From contig JAIELU010000056.1 in the NCBI GenBank assembly GCA_019752775.1, forward strand, positions 1 to 8,325: a stretch of 8,325 nucleotides of DNA, in the 5' to 3' direction. Made by a program: the position numbers and the translations under genes. This document shows positions 1 through 4,771 of the stretch, piece after piece (position 1 is the stretch's first letter; each line of letters starts with the position of its first letter). The DNA is from Campylobacterales bacterium (GTDB lineage: Bacteria > Campylobacterota > Campylobacteria > Campylobacterales > Arcobacteraceae). The notes beneath the pieces were generated by a model that made no database searches, was not told where the DNA came from, and was given only the letters and a program-made list of their open reading frames with translations.

Positions 1-2
1 GT

Positions 3-47
3 ATTGAATATTGCTTCTTGACAAATAATAAAAGTAAATGGATGTAA
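3..47 (+). CDS. C-terminal end of an upstream gene (partial)
   Basis: The frame starting at base 3 is open from the window edge and ends with TAA at 45-47. It encodes only 14 residues, ending NNKSKWM. The stop lies 3 bases before the ATG at 51, which is the spacing seen elsewhere in this compact operon. That is the main reason to prefer this frame over the frame from base 1, which stops at 19-21. Too little is present to name a family. From the context it is probably another nif-cluster gene. Confidence 0.35.
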   Translation: MEYCFLTNNKSKWM

Positions 48-50
48 AAA

Positions 51-95
51 ATGTATAAATTAATATTAAAGGGAGAGCTCACATCAGTTTTTTAG
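51..95 (+). CDS. Short ATG-initiated frame, probable true N-terminus of the following gene, cut off by a frameshift
   Basis: An ATG at 51, with GGA at 40-42 as a modest ribosome site, opens a frame reading MYKLILKGELTSVF and stopping at TAG 93-95. The stop falls directly after a run of six T (88-93). With five T instead of six, this frame joins the next one without a break, reading GELTSVFRSLNELLTWWQYK across the junction. The joined product would be about 142 residues. Seen: the ATG, the T6 run, the stop and the compatible frames. Inferred: that the two parts are one gene. The break could be a real mutation, recoding or slippage at the T run, or a base-calling error in a homopolymer. Confidence 0.4.
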   Translation: MYKLILKGELTSVF

Positions 96-111
96 ATCTC
101 TAAATGAGCTA

Positions 112-480
112 TTGACATGGTGGCAATACAAAGTTTTTAATTTAAATAGAGAAGAGTATTTAAAAACAGATTGTGTTTTTACTAATTCTTTGAAACTCTC
201 TACTGGATATGGATTTTTACACTCTTATGTGGTGAACAAAAGATTTATAAAAATCTCACCTTGGATTATGGATAGTGAAGCCTTTTTAGATGCTGAAAAG
301 CTTTTACGTGGGGTTTTATATTATCGAGGATTAAAAAGCATTTATGGATATGCTCCAAAAAATGTAAAAGAAATAGTTGATTTATATCAAAGCTATAAGT
401 TTAGAATCCATGGAGATTTTAAACTTATGTATTTGAGAGAAAAACCAAACATCGTATTAGATAATTTATACGCAATTTAA
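112..480 (+). CDS. Uncharacterised protein, possibly GNAT-like, start uncertain because of a T6 frameshift
   Basis: The uninterrupted frame encodes 122 residues from a TTG at 112. No good Shine-Dalgarno site precedes that TTG. The same frame is open back to base 70 without a standard start, and the frame from ATG 51 joins it if one T of the 88-93 run is dropped. The real protein is therefore probably about 142 residues. I do not recognise the family firmly. The second half has a layout weakly like the end of GNAT acyltransferases: a long helix (EAFLDAEKLLRGVLYYRG), a strand with KSIYGYAP, an N-containing helix start (KNVKEIVDLY), then KFRIHGDFKLMYLRE, resembling the GF..xG strand. The usual acetyl-CoA loop is not visible. 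It is soluble, with no signal peptide. Its stop overlaps the ribosome site of the next gene, so it belongs to the same operon as the nif accessory genes. Confidence 0.6.
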   Translation: MTWWQYKVFNLNREEYLKTDCVFTNSLKLSTGYGFLHSYVVNKRFIKISPWIMDSEAFLDAEKLLRGVLYYRGLKSIYGYAPKNVKEIVDLYQSYKFRIHGDFKLMYLREKPNIVLDNLYAI

Positions 481-489
481 GGAGTAATT

Positions 490-696
490 ATGGAATTAAC
501 ATTTGAGCAAAAAGAGTTAAAAAAAGAGTTGGCTAAATATAAAAGAAAAGTTATAGAGTTAGCAGGTGAAGTTCATGATATCGTTGAAGATACTATCTGG
601 AGTGATTATGTGAGATTACCAAAATTAAGCGAAGATATTAAAAATGCAATGAAAGAAGTTAATGAGTTTCAAGAACAACATCCATATTTAAAGTAG
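490..696 (+). CDS. DUF683 / CCE_0567-family small nif-associated metalloprotein
   Basis: This is a 68-residue, almost entirely helical, charged protein. Its core (residues 21-41, with AGEVHDIVED at 25-34 and then W37, D39, Y40) matches the family signature as I remember it from nif clusters, where small proteins share an AG-x-x-HD-x-VED block. Family knowledge: CCE_0567-like proteins are short helical bundles, usually encoded beside nifX or related nif genes, and a metal-binding role has been proposed. H29, D30, E33 and D34 are the candidate ligands here. The start is well fixed by AAGGAG at 479-484, which overlaps the preceding stop codon. The exact function is not established. Length is normal for the family. 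Confidence 0.8.
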   Translation: MELTFEQKELKKELAKYKRKVIELAGEVHDIVEDTIWSDYVRLPKLSEDIKNAMKEVNEFQEQHPYLK

Positions 697-702
697 TTTA
701 CA

Positions 703-951
703 ATGGAAAATTTAAAAGAAAAACAAATTTGCGAATGTGGTGAAATGAGTGTAATTCAAGCTCAAAAAATATTTAAAGATACTAAATTACCATATAAAAA
801 AGCAAAAAAACTTGTTACTGGCTGTAGTAAAACTTGTTGTAGAAGACCTTTAATGGCTTTATTTAACATGGTAGAGTTTGGTGAAGTTGACTATGAAGAG
901 ATTGCATTTTTAATTGATGCAAAAAATGATAGATTAAAGGATGAGTTATGA
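703..951 (+). CDS. Small Cys-rich protein, BFD-like [2Fe-2S] candidate
   Basis: This 82-residue protein has Cys at 10, 12, 41, 45 and 46 (ICECGE, then GCSKTCCRRP). A CxC pair, about 28 residues, and a second Cys cluster is the layout of BFD-type [2Fe-2S] modules, which occur in bacterioferritin-associated ferredoxin and in the middle of NifU. The second cluster here is CxxxCC rather than CxxC, so the match is imperfect. The helical tail (VEFGEVDYEEIAFLIDAK) is acidic. An electron-transfer or Fe-S role next to nif genes is an inference. No convincing ribosome site precedes the ATG. The gene starts two codons after the TAG of the upstream gene and in the same frame, so translation probably depends on re-initiation. 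The last bases (ATGA) overlap the next start. Confidence 0.65.
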   Translation: MENLKEKQICECGEMSVIQAQKIFKDTKLPYKKAKKLVTGCSKTCCRRPLMALFNMVEFGEVDYEEIAFLIDAKNDRLKDEL

Positions 952-1943
952 GTTATGATATCGAACACTTTGTCAAATGGATTAGAGCAAACGATTTAAC
1001 ACCTATAGTCTCTGTTCATAGTGATGATTTAGAATTATTAACACACTTGGATTTATCAAAAAGAAATTTAAAAGATTTACCAGAATCTATAGGAGTTTTG
1101 AAAAATTTAAGTGTACTAAAATTATCAAATAACAAAATTAGAAAACTTCCAAAAGCAATTGGTGAATTAAAAAATTTAAGAAACTTACAATGTGAGAATA
1201 ATTTAATAGAAGAGTTACCCGCAAGTATTTGTAATCTTGCAAATCTTATGATATTAAATCTAAATGTAAATAGATTAAAAGCCCTACCAAAAGGTTTTTA
1301 TGATTTAAAATCTCTTACAAGACTTACTCTTGCAGCAAATAGAATTGAATATTTAGATGATGATTTTAAGAAATTATCAAAACTTTTATATCTCTCTTTA
1401 GAGACAAATGAGTTAGAAGATATTCCTGATATATTTGGGCAAATGCAACAACTATATTATTTGGATTTATCATTTAATCACTTAACTTCCTTGCCCTCTT
1501 CTTTATCAAAAATTAAAGAGTTGGAAACTCTTATTTTAGAAGGTAATAGTTTGAAAAAATTGCCATCTTTAGAATCTCACGATATGCTTATAAAACTTGA
1601 TTTAAGTGGAAATGATTTAAAGTCTTTAGATTTTAATGTTAGTAAACTTGAAGATTTAAAAATATTGATTTTAGATAATAATTCTTTGAAGAAATTACCA
1701 AATGAAATTTGTGAGTTAAAGAATTTGACTATTTTATCAGTTAGTTCAAATGAATTAGAAACGCTACCTGAGTTAATTGGAAATTTGAAAAACCTACAAG
1801 AATTAGATGTTGAAGATAATGAATTAAATTCTATTCCTGATACGATTAATAACTTAATTAATTTAAAAAATCTTTTTATTGACAACAATAAAGGATTAAA
1901 AAAACCACAGTCATTAGAACTAGACTTTTGTGATGTAAAATAG
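948..1943 (+). CDS. Leucine-rich repeat protein, nif-linked
   Basis: A 331-residue protein made almost entirely of leucine-rich repeats. After a capping segment of about 30 residues, repeats begin near residues 31, 54, 77, 100, 123, 146, 169, 192, 214, 237, 260, 283 and 306. All are 23 residues long except the one at 192, which is 22. The consensus is LxxLxLxxNxLxxLPxxIxxLxN, the cytosolic 'LP' type found in bacterial and Ras-group LRR proteins. There is no signal peptide, membrane span or fused enzyme domain. The last repeat decays into KGLKKPQSLELDFCDVK. The ATG overlaps the previous stop as ATGA and has AAGGA at 937-941, so the two genes are translationally coupled. LRR solenoids bind proteins. 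Its place between an Fe-S candidate and nifQ suggests a scaffold or regulator for nif proteins, but nothing in the sequence names the partner. Confidence 0.9.
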   Translation: MSYDIEHFVKWIRANDLTPIVSVHSDDLELLTHLDLSKRNLKDLPESIGVLKNLSVLKLSNNKIRKLPKAIGELKNLRNLQCENNLIEELPASICNLANLMILNLNVNRLKALPKGFYDLKSLTRLTLAANRIEYLDDDFKKLSKLLYLSLETNELEDIPDIFGQMQQLYYLDLSFNHLTSLPSSLSKIKELETLILEGNSLKKLPSLESHDMLIKLDLSGNDLKSLDFNVSKLEDLKILILDNNSLKKLPNEICELKNLTILSVSSNELETLPELIGNLKNLQELDVEDNELNSIPDTINNLINLKNLFIDNNKGLKKPQSLELDFCDVK

Positions 1944-1952
1944 GAGTATTTT

Positions 1953-2273
1953 ATGAATAATTTAGTGTATATGGAAAGTGAAATTTTAAAACTACTTCAA
2001 AGCCACGCAAATGATGAATATGCAAAAAATGAACTTGCACCTTGGATTGCTAAAACTTCATTACAAATGGGACATTTATATTCAGATTTAGGTTTAGAAA
2101 GTAGAAAAGAGATGGGAGAATTTATGTGTAAAAATTTCACCTCATTGTCAAAACTAAAATCAGAAGATAAAAGATGGAAAAAATATTTATACGATTGTAT
2201 TGGTAAAACAGCACCTGCTTGTGCTGCTTGTGATGATATAAGTAATTGTTTCAACTGTTCGTTAAATCAATAA
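1953..2273 (+). CDS. nifQ: NifQ-like molybdenum donor for FeMo-cofactor, short form
   Basis: NifQ is a cytosolic Fe-S protein that carries molybdenum to the NifEN/NifH step of FeMo-co assembly. This 106-residue protein has the family's central block (HLYSDLGLESRKEMGEFM, residues 41-58, then a NF..L stretch), the RWKKYLY block at 74-80 equivalent to the WKKFFY of longer NifQ proteins, and the C-terminal Cys cluster C90-x2-C93-x5-C99. The usual motif is Cx4CxxCx5C. Here residue 85 is Lys, and the nearest upstream Cys is C82, seven residues before C90, while an extra C102 follows. The protein is well short of the usual size (about 160-190 residues), mostly at the N-terminus. GGAG at 1943-1946 supports the ATG. 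It follows the LRR gene after 9 bases. Confidence 0.85.
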   Translation: MNNLVYMESEILKLLQSHANDEYAKNELAPWIAKTSLQMGHLYSDLGLESRKEMGEFMCKNFTSLSKLKSEDKRWKKYLYDCIGKTAPACAACDDISNCFNCSLNQ

Positions 2274-2277
2274 AGGA
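2272..2277 (+). promoter_or_regulatory. Ribosome binding site deciding a GTG start
   Basis: AAAGGA overlaps the nifQ stop and sits 6 bases before GTG at 2284. This is as good as any site in the operon and is the main evidence that the 38-codon frame downstream is translated. Confidence 0.65.
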
Positions 2278-2283
2278 AAAAAA

Positions 2284-2400
2284 GTGTTCAATAATAAAGA
2301 TAAGGCTCAAAATATAAACTTTAATAAAAGAGATTTAGCTATTTTAGTCTCTTTTGAGCTTATGATTGTTCTTGTTTCTTTATTTTTTACAATGGATTAA
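2284..2400 (+). CDS. 38-residue single-span membrane protein downstream of nifQ
   Basis: A GTG-initiated frame of 38 codons lies directly after nifQ, with AAAGGA 6 bases upstream. The N-terminal 17 residues are polar and basic (K5, K7, K15, R16). They are followed by a hydrophobic segment at about 18-35 (LAILVSFELMIVLVSLFF) and the tail TMD. By the positive-inside rule the N-terminus should be cytoplasmic. E25 lies in the middle of the predicted span, which is unusual and suggests a pairing or ligand role. I do not recognise a family. The tight spacing makes it the last gene of the nif-like operon. Its stop overlaps the convergent pseudouridine synthase gene by 4 bases. It is too short for many gene callers, so it may be missing from annotations of relatives. 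Confidence 0.6.
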   Translation: MFNNKDKAQNINFNKRDLAILVSFELMIVLVSLFFTMD

Positions 2401-2419
2401 TTTAAAAATTCATTGTAAA
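2386..2419. terminator. 13-bp hairpin across two convergent stop codons
   Basis: Arm 2386-2398 (TTTACAATGGATT) pairs with arm 2407-2419 (AATTCATTGTAAA) over 13 positions with one G-U pair and an 8-base loop. On the + strand it is followed by GATCTTTGTTTTT, a weak U-tract starting a few bases late. On the - strand the sequence after it is A-rich. It is therefore best read as a terminator for the + operon and a 3' stabilising structure for the - gene. Both TAA codons (2398-2400 on +, 2399-2397 on -) lie at the loop edge. Confidence 0.55.
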
Positions 2420-3293
2420 GATCTTTGTTTTTAGAGAATATTTTATAAGTTACATTTTTGTATGTAAACTCTAAATAATTTGCATGAAGCCATAATCTAT
2501 TTGATTTTGTAACTTCAAATCTATCTTCTTCACTTAAAGTTTTATTTAGATAATTTTCTGCATTTTCATCATCCACTCCATAAATTGGGTCGCCTAAAAT
2601 TCTGTGACCAATTGAGTATAAATGAACTCTAATTTGATGTTGTCTTCCTGTTAATGGAATTGCTTCAATAAGTGTTAAATCTTTTTCTTTATTGTATTTT
2701 ATGGGTTTTATAATAGTTACAGACTCTTTTCCATCATCACAAACTTTCATTCTAACCCCAATTACTAAGCCCTCTCTATCAAGTCCTTTGTTAATTGTCA
2801 TCTCTTCTTTTATATGTCCTTGCGCAATTGCTAAATATGATTTATGATATTTTTTTTCTTGAAACATCTCTTTTAGTGCTATTTCACTTTTTTTGTTTTT
2901 CCCAACTATTATTAAACCTGATGTTTCAGCGTCTATTCTATGGATTAGATTTGCATCTTCCCCAAAATGAAACCTGATTTCATCAAGTAAAGAATAAGGT
3001 GTATTTTTAGAAATTGGATGAACCATTAAGTTTGTTGGTTTATCAAATATTGCAAAATCATTAAACTCAATTAAAGGTTTTAAACCCCTAGAAATACCCT
3101 CAAAAACAGCAATATAAATATATTCAGTAGGAATAGTTTCTCCTGTATTTATAGTATTCATATTTTCATCAAATATTCTTCCTTTTGATGTTAATCTTTG
3201 CCCTATTTTTGGGTCTAATCCTAAATCATTTATTAAAAATATTTGTATTTTCTTATCTTTTATAGCTTTATGTTTTTTAAGTGTAAATGGCAA
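2397..3293 (-). CDS. RluA-family RNA pseudouridine synthase
   Basis: Converts specific uridines of rRNA or tRNA to pseudouridine in the cytoplasm. The 298-residue protein has an S4-like N-terminal part (about 1-65), then the catalytic domain. HRIDAETSGL at 118-127 is the family motif II, with D121 as the catalytic Asp. LTGRQHQIRVH (214-224) and GDPIYG (234-239) are further conserved family blocks. The start is TTG at 3293-3291: an in-frame TAG lies just upstream, AGGA sits 7 bases before it, and the MPF N-terminus is like that of Campylobacter relatives. The target uridine cannot be read from the sequence, so no RluA/C/D subtype is given. It is divergent from purB, as in C. jejuni (Cj0022c / Cj0023, from memory). 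Confidence 0.93.
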   Translation of the reverse strand: MPFTLKKHKAIKDKKIQIFLINDLGLDPKIGQRLTSKGRIFDENMNTINTGETIPTEYIYIAVFEGISRGLKPLIEFNDFAIFDKPTNLMVHPISKNTPYSLLDEIRFHFGEDANLIHRIDAETSGLIIVGKNKKSEIALKEMFQEKKYHKSYLAIAQGHIKEEMTINKGLDREGLVIGVRMKVCDDGKESVTIIKPIKYNKEKDLTLIEAIPLTGRQHQIRVHLYSIGHRILGDPIYGVDDENAENYLNKTLSEEDRFEVTKSNRLWLHANYLEFTYKNVTYKIFSKNKDLYNEFLN

Positions 3294-3300
3294 ACTTTTG

Positions 3301-3304
3301 TCCT
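3301..3304 (-). promoter_or_regulatory. Ribosome binding site deciding a TTG start
   Basis: On the minus strand AGGA stands 7 bases before TTG (3293-3291). Together with the in-frame TAG immediately upstream, it fixes the unusual start of the pseudouridine synthase. Confidence 0.6.
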
Positions 3305-3305
3305 A

Positions 3306-3408
3306 TTCTTTTTTTGGTAATCTGTTATTTTTTATCAGATTTTTTAATTTTAGATTTTGTCTTTTTAGATACAATATCATACTAAAATAATCAAAAATAC
3401 TTTATAAA
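3306..3408 (+). promoter_or_regulatory. Probable purB-nrdA promoter region
   Basis: Campylobacterota sigma-70 promoters usually lack a clear -35 box and instead have T-runs spaced by about one helical turn upstream of a TATAAT-like -10. Here T-rich tracts recur near 3309-3315, 3327-3333, 3340-3345, 3348-3350 and 3362-3366. They are followed by TACAAT at 3370-3375, and a second candidate, TATAAA, lies at 3403-3408. Either would give a purB leader shorter than about 60 bases. The ribosome site for purB is AAGGGA at 3418-3423. The promoter for the divergent gene is not clear. Confidence 0.4.
3319..3341. repeat. Small inverted repeat followed by T-run in the purB upstream region
   Basis: AATCTG (3319-3324) and CAGATT (3336-3341) form a perfect 6-bp inverted repeat with an 11-base spacer, running into TTTTT on the + strand. 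It sits between the divergent genes, so it could be an operator or a weak attenuator. The stem is short and AT-rich, so chance is also possible. Confidence 0.25.
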
Positions 3409-3431
3409 AACGAAAACAAGGGACTATTAAA

Positions 3432-4760
3432 ATGGTTGAAAGATATGCTAGAGAAGAAATGACAAAACAATGGACACAGCATGCAAGATACGCAGCGTGG
3501 CTTGAAGTTGAAAAAGCAGCTGTAAAAGCATGGAATAAACTGGGTCTTATCCCTGATGCTGATTGTGAAAAGATTATTAAAAATGCTACTTTTTCAGTTG
3601 AGAGAATTGAAGAAATTGAAGCCGTTACAAAACATGATTTAATCGCTTTTAATACAAGTGTAAGTGAGAGTTTAGGTGAAGAATCAAGATGGTTTCACTA
3701 TGGAATGACATCTTCAGATGCTGTGGATACGGGTGTTGCTCTTCAAATGAGAGATTCTTTAAAAATTATTATTGAAGATGTAAAAATGCTAATGGAATCT
3801 ATTAAAAAAAGAGCAATTGAGCATAAAATGACTTTAATGGTTGGAAGAAGTCATGGTATTCATGGTGAGCCTATTACTTTTGGTTTAACTTTAGCTGTTT
3901 GGTATGATGAGATGGCAAGACATCTAACAAATCTAGAACAAACTATGGAAGTAATTGCTGTTGGTCAAATTTCAGGTGCAATGGGTAACTTTGCTCATGC
4001 ACCTTTAGAGCTTGAAGAGTATGCAATGGCTGAATTAGGTTTAAAATGTGAGCCTTGTTCAAATCAAGTAATTCATAGAGATAGATATGCAAGACTTGCA
4101 ACAACACTTGCACTTTTAGCATCTTCAATTGAAAAATTCGCAGTTCAAGTAAGACATTTACAAAGAACAGAAGTTTATGAGTGTGAAGAGTACTTTGCAA
4201 AAGGTCAAAAAGGTTCTTCTGCAATGCCACATAAAAGAAATCCAATTTTAACAGAAAATATAACTGGACTTGCAAGAATGATTAGAGCATATGCAGCACC
4301 TGCCATGGAAAATGTTGCACTATGGCATGAAAGAGATATTTCACACTCATCAACTGAGAGATTCTGGTTACCAGATGCATTTATTACATCTGATTTTATG
4401 CTACATAGAATGAATAGTGTTATTGCAAACTTATCAGTAATGCCTGAAAACATGATGAAAAATCTTAATTTAACGGGTGGATTAGTTTTCTCTCAAAGAG
4501 TATTATTAGAACTTCCACTTGCAGGTGTAAGTAGAGAAGATGCATATAGAATCGTTCAAAGAAATGCAATGAGAGTTTGGGAAGAAATCCAACAAGGAAA
4601 ATCAACTACAAATGAAAAAGGTGAATCGTTATATCTTCAATATCTTTTAGCAGATGAAGAATTAAGAAATTCATTAAGTGAAGAAAAAATAAGAGAGTGT
4701 TTTAATTTCGATTATTACACAAAAAATGTAGACGCTATTTTTAATAGAGTTTTTAAATAA
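3432..4760 (+). CDS. purB: Adenylosuccinate lyase
   Basis: Catalyses two fumarate-releasing steps of purine synthesis: SAICAR to AICAR, and adenylosuccinate to AMP. The 442-residue length is typical of the short bacterial form, which is a homotetramer. The superfamily signature SSAMPHKRNP is at 262-271, with the catalytic Ser in the flexible loop that starts there. H68 (in TKHDL), H89 (before YGMTSSD) and H141 (in GRSHGIHGEP) fall at the positions of the active-site histidines of the Bacillus subtilis enzyme. AAGGGA 8 bases before the ATG supports the start. It is the first gene of a likely purB-nrdA-nrdB unit, and the purB-nrdA pairing is the same as in C. jejuni. Nothing is missing or truncated. 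Confidence 0.97.
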   Translation: MVERYAREEMTKQWTQHARYAAWLEVEKAAVKAWNKLGLIPDADCEKIIKNATFSVERIEEIEAVTKHDLIAFNTSVSESLGEESRWFHYGMTSSDAVDTGVALQMRDSLKIIIEDVKMLMESIKKRAIEHKMTLMVGRSHGIHGEPITFGLTLAVWYDEMARHLTNLEQTMEVIAVGQISGAMGNFAHAPLELEEYAMAELGLKCEPCSNQVIHRDRYARLATTLALLASSIEKFAVQVRHLQRTEVYECEEYFAKGQKGSSAMPHKRNPILTENITGLARMIRAYAAPAMENVALWHERDISHSSTERFWLPDAFITSDFMLHRMNSVIANLSVMPENMMKNLNLTGGLVFSQRVLLELPLAGVSREDAYRIVQRNAMRVWEEIQQGKSTTNEKGESLYLQYLLADEELRNSLSEEKIRECFNFDYYTKNVDAIFNRVFK

Positions 4761-4771
4761 TAAGGTAATTT

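Noticed and set aside
38..58. ATG at 38 as a gene start
   Set aside because: The frame stops after six codons; the ATG at 51 fits the operon spacing better.
1577..1888. Minus-strand open frame of 103 codons inside the LRR gene
   Set aside because: It is antisense to a clear repeat protein; its length comes from the repetitive Leu/Asn codons on the other strand, and it has no ribosome site or family match.
948..1943. DNA direct repeats or a CRISPR-like array
   Set aside because: The periodicity is 69 bases, imperfect, and fully explained by 23-residue leucine-rich repeats in frame.
1997..2254. Minus-strand open frame of 85 codons over nifQ
   Set aside because: Antisense shadow of nifQ with no recognisable domain.
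2795..2977. Plus-strand hydrophobic frame of 60 codons
   Set aside because: Lies antisense to the catalytic region of the pseudouridine synthase; the hydrophobicity is the complement of Lys/Glu-rich codons.
3943..4453. Two minus-strand frames within purB
   Set aside because: Both are complements of conserved purB coding sequence, including the signature loop, and have no independent support.
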